Below the pieces are notes generated by a model. That model was not told the origin of the DNA. It worked only from the letters and a program-made list of their open reading frames with translations, and searched no databases. Positions 37,416 to 49,193 of a stretch of DNA of 64,000 nt are shown piece by piece; the first letter of the stretch is position 1, and the number at the start of each line of letters is the position of its first letter. The position numbers and the translations under genes are program-made. The DNA is taken from contig QNQO01000686.1 of the NCBI GenBank assembly GCA_003290165.1, forward strand, positions 124,001-188,000, read 5' to 3'. Source of the DNA: Berberis thunbergii (lineage: Eukaryota; Streptophyta; Magnoliopsida; Ranunculales; Berberidaceae).

Positions 37416-37778
37416 TAGCCACGGTTTTGAGCCGTTGCTAGAGCTAGCCACGGTTCAGAACCGTTGCTAATTTTTTTTTTTTGCAACGGTTTTGAACCGT
37501 TGCTAGACCTAGCCACGGTTTAGAATCGTTGCTAAATTTTTTTTGCAACGGTTTTGAGCCGTTGCGAATAATGCCCACGGTTTGGAGCCGTTGCTACTAG
37601 TAGCCACGGTTTTTAGCCGTGCCAAATATACCAACGATTTTAAGCCGTGGCCAGATTTTTTTACCCACGATTTTAAGCCGTTGGTACTTTTAGCTACGGT
37701 TTTCGGCCGTGGCAAATAAACCAACGGTTTAGAACCGTGGCCAGCTCGGCGTAGCTAAATTGGCCTTTTGGTGTAGTG
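37412..37778. repeat. Right CACTA terminus: TIR and about 11 subterminal palindromes
   Basis: About eleven AGCCACGGTTTTGAGCCGTTGCT-like units lie between 37,417 and 37,740, followed by the inverted terminal TTTTGGTGTAGTG ending at 37778. Confidence 0.85.
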
Positions 37779-40211
37779 AGTAGTCAATTTAGCAACAGAA
37801 GTAAAGGTCTCTTTGTAATCAATACCTTGACTGTATCCTTTAGCCACAAGACGAGTTTTGTAGCACTCAACACTACCATCTGGATTAAGTTTGATCTTAT
37901 AGACCCATTTACAACCAACCAGATACTTGCCAGGAGAAAAAAGATGTAAAGCTCAAGTGTTATTAGTTTCTAGAACATCAATCTCACTTCTCATGGCCTG
38001 ACGACACTTTGGATCCTGCATAGCCTGCATAAAACTGGTGTGTTCTTTGACTAAATAAATAAATGTGGTGTAAGCCTTGTGAGATGTGGATAAATGGTCA
38101 TAGGAAAGAAAATCTGAAAGAAGGTAAACAATACATGTAGAAGGCCCAACGTTCAAAGCAGATGAGTTGAACGATCGGGAAGGCAATCGAGCATCAAGAT
38201 GATATTGTTGAAGATAAGATGGCTCACTGGTGGCACGAGTGGAGGTGCGAGGTGGGAGAGGAGGGTCTAAGGGTGGAACAGGGGCAGGGGCGACCACTTG
38301 GGGTTGGGTTTTCGGGGTTTTCGCCTGGTCGGTGACAGAGGCATCGGATTGGGAGTCCGGTCAGAGAAAATCACTGTTGGAGGATAAAAAAAACAAAGTA
38401 TGAGAGATCGGTCGGGGATGTGTTGGACCAGTCAGTGAGGTGATTATGCATTTTGTCAAAAAAATAAGGAAAAGTCTCCTCATGAAAGGTGATGTCACGA
38501 GAAACAAGGACCTTTTGTGGATGAGATCATAGACTTTGGATTCTTTTTGCCCGTAAGGGTATCCAAGAAAGACACATTGACTAGAACGAGCATCAAATTT
38601 GCTAGGACGTTGAGCATGTGTGGAAGTGCAACATAGACAACCAAAGACTCGAAGGTGAGAGTAGGTGGGTGGTTTGTTAAAGAGAGGTTCAAAATGTGTT
38701 TTTCCTTTAAGAACAGAGGACGGTGTACGATTAATGAGATAGGCAATGGTGAAAATTGTTTCTCCTAAAATATGTTTAGGGAGATGTGCTTGAAACAAAA
38801 GAGCACGAGCGACGCTTAAAATATGTCTATGTCTGGGTTCCGCCACCCCATTTTGTTGGGGCTTAGAGACACAAGAAGTTTGATGGGTAATGCCTTTTGA
38901 AGCATAAAAATCAGTAATGGAAAATTCAAGTCCATTTTCACTGCAAATGGTTTGAATTTTGGAAGAAAAATGATATTCATCAAAATCAATGAATGAAACT
39001 AATTGTGTGTGTGTGTGTGTGTGTGAGACTTGTTTTTCATGAGATAAATCCAAGTATATCGTGTATAATCATCAACAATGTTGAGAAAATAAAGCGCTCA
39101 AGAAAGGGAAGCAATGTGATATCTTCCCCAAATGTCAATATGTAATAAGGAAAAAGGAGAAGTACTTGAAATATGGGATAAAGGAAATTTATTTCTAGCT
39201 TGTTTGGCCAAAGGACAAATAACATATTTATTGGAAACACAAACGATTGTGCCATAACATGAGGTTGTTGTCTTGAGTGATGTGACAAGTGGTGGAAGTT
39301 GAAGTGGTGGTGTCGTCCAGGTAGTACCAACCATCATGCTCAGTTGTTGTCCCAATCATCTTCCCCGAACGAAGATCAGACAAAAATTGTTGAGAAAAAG
39401 AGATTTTGTTGTGAGTTTGCTAATGAAAAATAAATTGAGATTAAAAGAGGGAACACAAAGAACATCATGCAAGGTAAAAATAGAAGAGAAAATCATGGTG
39501 CCAATGTGTGTAACATCAACAACTGTACCATCAGGAAACTCAACGATTCGATTGTGGACAAGTTTGAAAAATGTGAGTAAATGAGGGTTATGAACTATAT
39601 AATCAATGACACCGCTATCAAGGATCCAAGATGAACGAGAGCCATGAGATTTGAGATAGAATACTTTACCTATCAATTATGTAATAGAAAGGTCATTACC
39701 AATATTGTGAGTCTTGGACTTGTTGGTAAACAAGGCCATGATTTGCTTGCACTGCTCGGAAATGAATGGAAAAGGATTGGATTGTTGCACATTCGAAGAA
39801 GTAGACACATTATTGCCCTTGAGACGATCTTTCTGAAAACGTCATTGTTTAGTGGGATCGGCATTCTTAAATTTCCAACAATTGTTGACAGTGTGGGCTT
39901 TCAATCCACAATAATCACAAGTTAGATGAGAATGACAGTCAGCAGCAGTATGACCTACCCTGTCCCATGTTCCATACTAGACGTCGGAATTAAAGGGCTT
40001 TCGGGGTCCTCCCGACTTGTTAGTGTTGTGTGCACCTTTGGGATCAATATTCTGCATGGCAAAGGCGGCGACAGCTACGTGGTGTATGGGTGGATTTGAG
40101 TGAACTCTGGTGTGTTAATAGTTTTATCCTTTAAAATCAGGTTTTTTTTCTTTTACTAAAACAGTGTCTTCTTCAAATTGAAGAATCTGGTAAAGTGTGA
40201 CAAATGGTATT
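37779..40211 (-). mobile_element. Copia-3, 5' part (gag to RT N-terminus)
   Basis: From high to low: gag zinc knuckle (CDYCGLKAHTVNNCWKF, about 39,920), protease with intact DSG (SWILDSGVIDYI, near 39,600), integrase in 39355-38361 (KPQQNGVAEPRHRHILSVAR, then ALLFQAHLPKHILGETIF), a linker (38297-37953) and RT N-terminus (KYLVGCKWVYKIKLNPDGSV, about 37,940-37,800). The RT frame runs to the CACTA border and continues at 20,918. The 5' end is lost at 40211, where a Gypsy-type LTR starts. Stops are present in gag and around the protease-integrase junction. Confidence 0.86.
39004..39025. repeat. (TG)11 microsatellite within Copia-3 integrase
   Basis: Twenty-two perfect TG bases, encoding a His-Thr run on the minus strand. 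The expansion has happened inside formerly coding sequence. Confidence 0.95.
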
Positions 40212-40958
40212 TGTGGATGCAAATTTTCACCGGATCATGTGCTAATCACGTGGAGTAATCTGCATTAGATATAAGTTAATTCTTGACACCGCTGTGGTGC
40301 CTGCCACGGGGACTCCGATGCCAAAGTTAGAACAATGTCTTCAGAATAATGTTTATATCTCTATATTTGAAGAAAGAATTATGAATCAAGAAGAAGTTAC
40401 CTCCAGATAGCTTTGTGTTTGGTTATTTATAGAGGCAGATCGAGTAAACTGCTAGCAGAAGAGTGAGTCACGTGGCAGATGAGTGAGTGATCTGCTTGCA
40501 AGTGGTTGTAACTCCAACAGATGAGTGAGACACGTGGCAGATAAGTGAGTCATATGCTTATAGGTGATTGTAACTCTAGCAGATGAGTGAGACACGTGGC
40601 AGATAAGTGAGTCACCTACTTGTAGGCGGTTGTAACTCCAGCAGATGAGTGAGACATGTGGCAAATGAGTGAGCGATCTGCTTGCAAGTGATTGTAACTT
40701 CTCTTAGGTAGTTATAACTTCTCTTAGGTAGTTGTAACCTCCCGTTGGCGGTTGTAACTTCATGTTTGGTGACACCCCTCTTGCAAGCTTGTGTACTAAG
40801 CTGAGCATGGTGGTCAGCGCTGAACACTATTCAGAAAAGAGTATTTTGCTGAGCTGTACTGGGCCCCTTTCATGGGTAGTTTTTAGGCTTTTCGGAAACA
40901 ACCCAAATCTTTGGGATTTTCTATCCTGTTGGGCTAAGGGTTATTTTTTGCTCCCACA
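40212..40958 (-). repeat. LARD 3' LTR with internal tandem repeats
   Basis: Contains four or so imperfect copies of a roughly 60-bp unit around GCAGATGAGTGAGACACGTG (40,452-40,700), and a TATTTATAGAGGCAGATC promoter-like block. Confidence 0.87.
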
Positions 40959-41012
40959 AATGCCCCTCATCTCTTTTGCTTTTGAGCTGATCGTTTTTCT
41001 TTTCCTTCTTAC

Positions 41013-41396
41013 TTAAAAGCATGAGAGATGTATTTTCACTAAGGAGTCTCGCCAAAAATAGAAGTAGAATGCCCCTGATCTTGCTGACATATCTGTCTTT
41101 ATTGATACAAGTAAATGATCTGCATGTAAAGGCTTTTGCTGCAGATAAGATGATCTACCTGGTGACTCACACATAGTCATTTCATGGGCTCTTGGAATTT
41201 GTCCAAATAGATGATCATCCTTAGGTGAATAAAACAAGTCATGCTCTGGCTTCCTGGTGATTTTACGATCTGCTGGAGGACGGGACACTGATCTGCTGAC
41301 CGATTTTGTTTCCTCAGTTGAAGAGGAAACGAATTCTACCAAGGTTTGAGCCTTTATAATTGTCATCAGCCGGTAGATTAAATCATATTGGCTCAA
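41013..41396 (-). pseudogene. LARD RNase H remnant
   Basis: The start of this frame, LSQYDLIYRLMTIIKAQTLV, matches the C-terminal end of Gypsy RNase H (the IKAQALADF motif). The remaining residues are unlike pol. It is the only pol trace seen in the element. Confidence 0.5.
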
Positions 41397-41879
41397 CTCT
41401 ATCGCTCATTTCATGAGTTTCTGTCGAGCATCCGATAGGAAGTTGTGCCCCCTAACTCTTCGCTGATGAAAACTGAGCTAACTGCTACATTTGAAACTTC
41501 CAAACAGATGTGCAGGTCCTCTCCTGGATTTGACTGCTGATTTACTCAAGAATCGATCCAAAGTTGCTGCTCTACTAGTGAAAGTTTGAATTTCTTTTGG
41601 AGTTGATGGTGACTTCATATCAAATAGTGTTATTCTTTTCTTTTATGATCCCCAAAATTGAATTTCTTTTGGAGTTAATGGTGACTTCATATCAAATAAT
41701 GTTATTCTTTGCTTTTATGATCCCCAAACTTTGTGTATGTTTGTTGGCTTGCTGACTTAGAATTATTTTCTTTAAGAGCGCAAAAACTTTATTGTCCTCA
41801 TTCATAAGTTTTCAATGTGCTAAGTCAGAATTTAAGCATAACTTGATAAAGTTAATCATGGATTCAAATCTGTTTATCT

Positions 41880-42420
41880 TGGAAATTGCATTGAAATATT
41901 GTGTGATCTACTGACCACTTGACAAAACTTAAATGAATTTAAGTAGTCCCGAGTAAGATGCTTTAATGCATTGAATTACCCACCCACTCACTAAGAGTGT
42001 AATCCTCTACTGAGGCATTATATGTGTGGTTTGCTGACCACTTAACTAAACTTAAACGGATTTAAGTAGTCCTGAGTAAGATGTTTCTATGCATTGAATT
42101 ACCCAATCACGGAGAGTATCATCCTCTACTGAGGTGTGATCCTCTACTGAGGCATTTTGATTGTGTGGTCTGCTGACCAATTGACTAAACTTAAATGGTT
42201 TTAAGTAGTCTTGAGTAAGATATTTTTTGTATTGAATTACCCACTCACATAGAGTGTCATCCTCTACTGAGGCGTGATTTTCTATTGTGGCATTTTGCTT
42301 GTGTGGTCTGCTGACCACTTGACTAAACTTATTAAAAGGATTTAAGTAGTCCTCAGTAAGATGCTTTTATGCATTGAATTACCCACTCACGTAGAGTGTC
42401 ATTCTCTACTAAGGTGTACA
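41880..42420. repeat. Four tandem units of about 123-141 bp inside the LARD
   Basis: Each unit contains TGACCACTTGACTAAACTTAA, TTTAAGTAGTCCTGAGTAAG, TTGAATTACCCACTCAC and ATCCTCTACTGAGG. The TTAAGTAGTC anchors start near 41939, 42063, 42201 and 42343. Confidence 0.85.
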
Positions 42421-43061
42421 TAAATATTTGTATTTCTGAATGTCTTTTATTGTATGACATGTAGAACGAATTCTCGTATTTTCGTATTTCAACTGAGGAA
42501 GGTGTGTTCTTTGCTGAAAAGCAAAATAATGTATCATCTGTTGTAGTATATGTAAATATTTGTTTGGATATTTCCTTTGCAGGTCTTCTTTCATTGATGG
42601 CGATCTCTTAGGCCAAGATTGGTTCTTCTCGTGGAAAATTTGATTGACCGAAATGGAGAACACTATGTATGTTCTACCGGATGAGGAGTCTCTTGTTGAA
42701 GAGATAAAATACAATAAACAGATAAAATACAACCAAGTTTTTATTATATGTACATTGCATTTTTTTTCGAAGAAATTAAAAATGAAAATGCTAGGACGCC
42801 TCAACTTCAATCTACTTTGTGAAATGGTCGATTGCCACAATCATCAGATTTTTTTGCACTGGAGAGTTAAATTGATTGGAACCGAGAACTGTGTGTATGC
42901 TCTACTGGTAGAAGAATATTTGCTGGAGAGCGTGCTCTACGCTTGTCACCCTTGTTCTTCTTACTCTCCTTTTGATCTGTATTCTTTTGCGTAGGTTGGT
43001 TATCATTCTTGAACACATCAGATACCTTAGCAATATTTTTTTCATCGTCCCGCAATGCATA

Positions 43062-44430
43062 TCATTCTGCCATGGTGAAGACTTCTGCAAGAATTTTATT
43101 TGGTTTCATGGTCAACTCGCCATACAATGGGTGATCCGCGGGTAGACCCTTCTTGAAAGCCGATGACGCAATTTGATCATCACACCCAACTATGTTTGTT
43201 TTTCCTACCTTGAATCTTTTAATGAAGTCTCTGAGCGATTCATTTGACTTCTTTTTCATGTTGAATAGGTGGTCAACATGCTTTTTGACAGTTCAGTAAG
43301 ATGAATATTCTTATGTGAAGACAAGAGATAGATCTCCAAAGTTGTTGATCAACTGGGGGTTCAAAGTGTGAAACCAATCTTGGGTTACTCTTTGTAAAGT
43401 CATAGCAAATATTTTGCACATAATCGGATCATCATTTTTGTGCAGAGTCATGGAACTTCGAAAATGCTTCAAGTGCCTTTCAGGATCAGAATCTCCTTTG
43501 AAAGGGGTAAAAGTTTGTGTGGTAAACCTTGCTGGTGGAGGAGCCTTTTCGATGTTATCTGTAAAAGGTGAAGTGTTCACCAAGACTACCTCTCTGCACA
43601 GAGTATCATCTTGATTTCTCATAACTTGTAAATTCATCAACTGCTCTTTGACCAATCGTGCCACATCATCTGCTCCCAAGGGCTTATGTGTATCCTGCTA
43701 ATCGGTCGTATGGTGATTTCGATTCTAATTATCTGCGGTAATGACTCACCATATTACAAATTTGATTGTGACTTACCTACATGTGAGTGAGATAGAGTCT
43801 CAATGGTATTCGCCTAAAGGCTCCTCTTGATTTGACGAGCCTATGAATGTGGGATGTGGGACAAATCATTGTAGTGATCTAAATCTAATCCTCTGCATTG
43901 TTTGCATCCATCGGGATTTTGTCTTCTGTGCCGACCACTTATATTGGGTGTAGTCTGCGGTCCTAGCTTTGTGTGCACAGTTGCTTGGGAGCCAACCTTG
44001 AGAAGACTCCCGTTTGAGGTCCGAGCCTAGAGTGCACATTTATTCGTGGCCCTAATCTCAAATGAATGCTTCCAGAGGGATTGTTTCCCTTCGATGTTTG
44101 ACTACTTTCACTCCCATGAGCATGATCTGCTGGTAGACAACAATGTATCGTCTACCTTGGTTGTGTGCTTACTAATCACTCTACCACCCAAGTTTGTTCT
44201 TCCAATATTTTGGTCAAATTGGCGATCTAACCTGCAAAATTTTATTGTTGTGTCATCTCCATTTGGCTTGTGACAGAAGGTTGCGATTGATAGTCAACAG
44301 GCGATGGTAGACCCACTATCAGTGGTTGTCCGACTGGTAATGGCTGAACCCGTGATGACGATGGCAGCCTAGTACGAGCAAAATACCCTGTAACATTATT
44401 TTTGCTTGTTTGTTTTCGAGTTTCCACCAT
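43062..44430 (-). pseudogene. LARD gag, fragmented
   Basis: A probable ATG at 44430 gives MVETRKQTSKNNVTGYFART, the basic N-terminal start typical of Tat-lineage gag. 43679-43311 has the retrotransposon gag domain (FTPFKGDSDPERHLKHFRSS, then TQDWFHTL). 43259-43062 continues in another frame (SNESLRDFIKRFKVGKTNIV). Gaps and frame changes break the protein. No zinc knuckle was found downstream. Confidence 0.75.
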
Positions 44431-44554
44431 TGTATTGAATTGAAAATAAAAATGTTTGTAAATGAAATTGAAACTGAATGAATAAATGTTTTTTTTGTGA
44501 ATGGAAGAGAGCATGCAATGAGTTTGATTCAAGCTCTCATTGAAAGCACCAATT

Positions 44555-45265
44555 TGTGGATGTAAATTTTCACCGGATCATGTGCTGATCACGTGGAGTA
44601 ATCTGCATAAGATAGAAGTTAATTCTTGACACCAGTGTGGTGTCTGCCACAGGGAATCCAATGCCAAAGTTAGAACAATGTCTTCAGAAAAATGTTTATC
44701 TCTATATTTGAAGAGAGAATTCTGAATCAAGAAGAAGTTACCTCCAGATAGCTTTGGGTTTGGCTATTTATAGAGGCAGATCGAGTAAACTGCTAGCAAA
44801 TGAGTGAGTCACGTGGGAGATGAGTAAATGATCTGCTTGCAAGCGGTTGTAACTCCAACAGATGAGTGAGACACGTGGCAGATAAGTGAGTCATCTGCTT
44901 GTAGGCGGTTGTAACTTCAGCAGATGAGTGAGACACGTGGCAGATGAGTGAGTCATCTGCTTGCAAGCGGTTGTAACTCCTCTTAGGTAGTTATAACTTC
45001 TCTTAACTACTGGTAACTTCTCTCAGGTAGTTGTAACCTCCCGTTGGCGGTTGTAACTTCCTGTTTGGTGACACCCCTCTTGCAAGCTTGTGTACTCAGT
45101 TGAGCATGGTGGTCAGCGCTGAACACTATTCCTCTGCTGAGAAAAGAGTATTCTTCTGAGCTGTACTGGGCCCCTTTCATGGGTAATTTTTGGGCTTTTC
45201 GGAAACAACCCAAATCAGTAGGCTTTTCTATCCTGTTGGGCTAAGGGTTATTTTTGGCTCCCTCG
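44555..45265 (-). repeat. LARD 5' LTR
   Basis: Same start as 40212-40958, with fewer copies of the roughly 60-bp unit (44,795-44,965). Its last bases differ from the left copy. Confidence 0.85.
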
Positions 45266-45270
45266 GTATT

Positions 45271-45676
45271 CACGAGGCCTTCCTCTCTGTGTACTCTTCC
45301 ATGTCGCTGCTTGCCATGTTTTCAGAAAACCCTAGAAATTTGGTCTTAGTCCTTGTGTATTCCTTCTTCTTCTTCTAGGACTCGGTGATCTGTGATGGAT
45401 CAGTGAGAATAGATCGGTGATGGATCAGTGAGAAGAGATCGGTGATGGATCAGTGAGAAGAGATGATGGAGATTAAGTGGATGCAAGTGAGAAGAGATTT
45501 TCTTCTAATGATGATGGACGACGATGAAGATGATTGGATGATGATGGAGGTGATTGGCTGGATATCGATGATCGAAGATGATCTGATGATGGAGACGATG
45601 ATCTGATGATGAACGACAATGGAGTTGAGAGATAGAGAAAGTGTAGTTTCCTAGTGTAGTCTTTCTTTTGGGAAAG
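45271..45676. other. Flank of the LARD with a 25-bp tandem repeat
   Basis: GATCGGTGATGGATCAGTGA with five more bases forms a 25-bp unit repeated about three times (45,380-45,458), followed by GAT-rich low-complexity DNA. If the GTATT duplication is real, this should be the older target sequence. I could not show that it continues Copia-3, since no 5' LTR appears. Confidence 0.5.
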
Positions 45677-45873
45677 TGTTGGCTTGAATAGTCCCACATC
45701 AAGTAAGGAAAAGTTTTCACTGAGGTTTATAAGGAGATGGTAACACTTCCTAATAGCAACGAGACCTTTTGGGGAAAACCCCACACCACCAAAGCCCAGA
45801 TGGAAGGCCGATAGGTGGTGTTTAAGTTGGGGAAAGTATCGTTGCTATGTATAGTGGACCATGCGCACCCACA
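45677..45873 (+). repeat. Small LTR with primer-site-like sequence (TRIM-size)
   Basis: TGTTGGCTTGAATAGTCCCACATC...GCGCACCCACA is 197 bp with TG...CA ends. ATTGGTATCAGAACCGATGG, a tRNA-Met-like primer site, follows directly. A downstream duplicated block (GTAGGYGYATGGYAGCGAGCCA at about 45,945 and 46,030) could be the internal region. No partner LTR found. Confidence 0.55.
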
Positions 45874-47449
45874 ATTGGTATCAGAACCGATGGTTCGATA
45901 GGAACTTGGCAAGGTGAAGGTGCAGGCAACACATCATTCAAGGAGAGTAGGTGTATGGTAGCGAGCCAAATCTAGGCGGGAGCGTAGGTCCTCCAGGGGA
46001 ACGATCAAGATCCTTCATCGTTCAAGGAAAGTAGGCGCATGGCAGCGAGCCAGATCAGGTGGAGCATTGCAGGTGCGCAGTCCGCCAGATGAATGATCCA
46101 GATTAGGATTCAGATCCTTGCCAAAGTTGTATCCTACAAGTTCGGACGAGGTGAAGTTAGTGTGGTGGTTGCGACTAAGTGGAGCCAACAACGTCGGGAA
46201 TAGTCGAGCCTCGTGATTGAGAAATGGGTCTTGGCGGTTTTTCATGCTAAGGTGGATATGTTTTTTTGGTTGTTTGTGATGGTTTGAAATTGTTCGTAAT
46301 GGTGGAAATTGTGAGACAAAGAAGGACTCAAAGTCCTTTATAAATAAAAACTCAAAATCCTCCTTTGATTGGCTCCCAAATTTCAGGGACATGTGGCTCC
46401 CAAATTGTCATGGACTATGAGTCTCAATTGTGTGCGACTCAAAGTCATACAAAGGCTACAAAATAACCACTCTCTATCTTTGAATAGTTAATTCAATAGT
46501 GTGAATACAGGATAAAACATGATAGCAGCAGCTCATATACAACGTAGCAGGATATACAACGCAACAACACAGTGTGAAAAAGGGCAGCGAACACGACGTG
46601 AAATTGAGCTGTGAGTTCGGCGTGAAATAGGCTGCGAATACGGTGTGATTTGTTGTGTGTGCAGCGTGAAACAATAGTCAAGTAGGAGGATTGAAATCAG
46701 ATGATTTCAGGTGTTCTTCGTGTGTGAGTTTCGTAAAATTTTCAGGGTTCCTTTTGGATTATACTTCCATTGTAGGGAGGAGTGAAGGAATGAAGATTGA
46801 GAAGATACTATTGTTATTTGGTGGTATTGTTGGCTTGAGATTGTGTAATATCAAGGATTGATGTTTGACAACGTTGTAATCTTCAAATAAGTGTTTCCAT
46901 ATCAATAAGATAGTTACAGAGTCGTTGTCCGTGGAGTAGGCAAAGTCGAACCACGTAAATTCTGGTGTGATCTTTATTTTTCTGCATATTATATATTATT
47001 TATTGTTTGCTTATTACTTGCATAGCATTTTCAGTCATTCACTTTCACCAACTAGATCTTGACTTTGTGTTTGGGATTATTTGCATCAGTTGGTGTTTTG
47101 GACTAATTGTTCCAGCACGTATTTCCCTTACACCTTCACCACAGCTTTTACTCATAATACAAGTTTATGTTTCTTCTTCCTAAGAGGACAAACAAAAAAA
47201 AATCAAAATGAAATAGAAAACTCAGTTTCCTTTAAAAGAAAGAACAAGTATGAGATATTTCAAGTGGACTTCATTTTTGTGTTGCTTATTTGGCCAAAAT
47301 GTTGTAACTCGGGCTCTGAATTCAAGTGCATTTTGGCGATATATTTCCATTTGCTAAACAAGTTTCAGTTTTATGAGATATTTTTAGTGGACTTCATTTT
47401 TGTGTTGCTTATTGGGCCGGGATGTATATAACCTGAGCTCTAATACCAG
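45874..47449. other. Retroelement-like noncoding DNA
   Basis: Contains the duplicated GCGAGCCA block, then text resembling plant Copia LTR ends (GAACCACGTAAATTCTGGTG near 46,950). A further direct repeat, ATGAGATATTTYWAGTGGACTTC followed by ATTTTTGTGTTGCTTATT, occurs at about 47,249 and 47,373. No coding domain recognised. Confidence 0.4.
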
Positions 47450-47569
47450 TGTTGGATGGTCTTGGGTCACTCTTAATTTCAAAAGCTAACTCATGAGATG
47501 AGGTTTTCCCTCACACTTATAAAATGACCACCAAAGCCTTCCACATCCGATGTGGAACTAAACCCAACA
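47450..47569 (-). repeat. 120-bp LTR-like repeat with adjoining minus-strand primer site
   Basis: TGTTGGATGGTCTTGGGTC...CTAAACCCAACA has inverted ends TGTTGG/CCAACA. The bases immediately left (47436-47449) read CTGGTATTAGAGCT on the minus strand, like a tRNA-Met primer site. This suggests the 5' LTR of a minus-oriented TRIM. The second LTR is not visible. Confidence 0.5.
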
Positions 47570-49119
47570 CAAAGGTCTGATTTCATATCAAGGTTGTAGT
47601 TAGGCATGGCAATATGATACGAACCTCCCAGCAACATGACTTGAAACGACATTTTATTAAAGAGTTCAATGGGTGGGTGTGGCTCTAATAGGTGGTGTAA
47701 ATGTTTTGTAGAATGCATTTTCATGGTTAACCTATATATTGTAATTGGATGACCTACAAATTTGTTGAGTGCATGGTGTTTAGTAGTAATAATAAAGAGT
47801 AAGTCTAGCCAGTCAGGTTTGCTGGCCATTTTTTTGCCAAGTTTTGATTTTTTTTTTTTTACCTCATTCTCTTTAAAACACAACCACAAACACCACCTAT
47901 AGAAGGGGTAGAAGTGTAAAAAAACAAAAAAATGACTAACAAACCTGACTAGCTAGAATTGTTGAACAATAAATATGCTTTAACAAGTTTATGGTATGAC
48001 AGCCTACCAAGGTTTTGTGACTAGTATAGTATGTTTTTTTACACTAACTCGTTGGCTTCTATGGGGATGCATTTGGGAGGTGTGCATAACAATTGTTGTG
48101 TAGAAAGCTTATTTTTAGTAGGAAGTCCAAGCTCATCAAACAGAGTGTTTTTGCTGAATTAAAAACCAGCTGAATGTAGAAAAGTTAGTGAAGGCTCGAA
48201 ACAAAGCTTTGGCGTATAGGTTTGAAAGTGTAGATTGAAGCAGTCGTAATTGTAGTAATAAAATTATAATTGTTGATTAAACATTATACTTGTAGTTGAC
48301 TACAAAATACTTGATGCTCATTTGCAAATGGAAAAAGCTTGGCCAAAGCCCGGAGTGGGATTGTAACTTTTCATGAAAGTGATTCATAAAGGAAGGATGG
48401 ACAGTGAATTTAGGCATATAACAACGGGACTGGTTTTCAGTTTTTCCAGGAAAACAGTCTAGAGAGAACCAAAAAATACTCACAAGATAGTCATATATAA
48501 CTCAATTTTTTTTTAAAGGCGTCATATATAACTCATTGCTTCCTTTGTGTGTGTTCATGATTTACTTGTTAACGTTCTTTTTCTAAAATGGGATAAAACA
48601 TACATAAAAAAAATGTGTTTCATCCACACGATGATAGAAGACTTCATTGCTTGTATAATGGATTATGGATTGATTCAATTAATATTTGATCAATCACATC
48701 ACAGAAACAAATGAACAATTAAACCTAAAATACTTGTTATACTGGCTTATTTATTCTTTTTGTCTAATGATTGTTATCATATTTCAGGAAAAGAGTATCA
48801 TATGAAAGTCTTCCAAAAGATATCTACAATTAGATGTCGTTGAAACTTGTATGTTACTGTGACTTTTTGAAAAGTGAAATTTATATTTGAATATAATGAT
48901 TTTTGTTTCCATTTCATAAACTTTCATAATAACTATAACTTATCTATTGGAATGATCTTTTTAAAGCCTTTAGCTTTCCACTATCCTTAATATTTCAATG
49001 ACCACTGTGTTTCACATTTTTAAGTCTTAAATCATGTTCATAGCGCCCATCCACACGAAGGAAAGTTCCTGCAACTTCAACATAAGGTAAGTATATTTTC
49101 TAGTATGTCATCACATGTA
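47570..49119. other. AT-rich intergenic DNA
   Basis: No domains, repeats or plausible genes recognised in about 1.5 kb before the tRNA-like gene. Confidence 0.4.
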
Positions 49120-49193
49120 GCTGGAATAGCTCAGTCAGCTAGAGCATGTGGCTGTTAACCACATAGTCGGAGGTTCAAGCCCTCATTCTAGTG
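49120..49193 (+). tRNA. tRNA-Asn (GTT)-like gene, possibly a pseudogene
   Basis: A 74-nt cloverleaf: acceptor GCTGGAA/TTCTAGT, D arm AGCTCAGTCAGCTAGAGC, anticodon arm TGTGG-CTGTTAA-CCACA with GTT, T arm GGAGG-TTCAAGC-CCTCA, discriminator G. It is clearly the nuclear plant tRNA-Asn family. Departures weaken it: the D loop has CAG where the conserved GG pair sits, the outer T-stem pair is G-A, and pair 1-72 is G-T. A T run (TTTTTCTTTTTTTTTT) about 15 nt downstream could terminate Pol III. No intron. Confidence 0.8.

Larger units (their letters stand above)
40212..45265 (-). mobile_element. Gypsy/Tat-like element lacking most of pol (LARD type)
   Basis: LTRs at 40212-40958 (747 bp) and 44555-45265 (711 bp) start TGTGGATGYAAATTTTCACCGG. 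The left one ends GCTCCCACA, the right GGCTCCCTCG. The 5-bp GTATT precedes the left LTR (40207-40211) and follows the right (45266-45270), giving a target duplication. On the minus strand the primer site TTGGTGCTTTCAATGAGAGC abuts the right LTR, and a purine tract GAGATGAGGGGCATT abuts the left. The interior of about 3.6 kb holds broken gag and a short RNase H remnant only, plus tandem repeats. Non-autonomous. Confidence 0.87.

Noticed and set aside
37061..37451. Pro/Leu/Ser-rich minus-strand ORFs of about 110 codons
   Set aside because: Produced by the purine minisatellite and subterminal repeats. No domain, no consistent frame.
45271..46392. Minus-strand ORFs (45473-45784, 46015-46392) as genes, and continuation of Copia-3 gag beyond the LARD
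   Set aside because: GAT-rich low complexity and LTR-like flanks explain the ORFs. The joined sequence after GTATT removal shows no gag similarity and no Copia-3 5' LTR.
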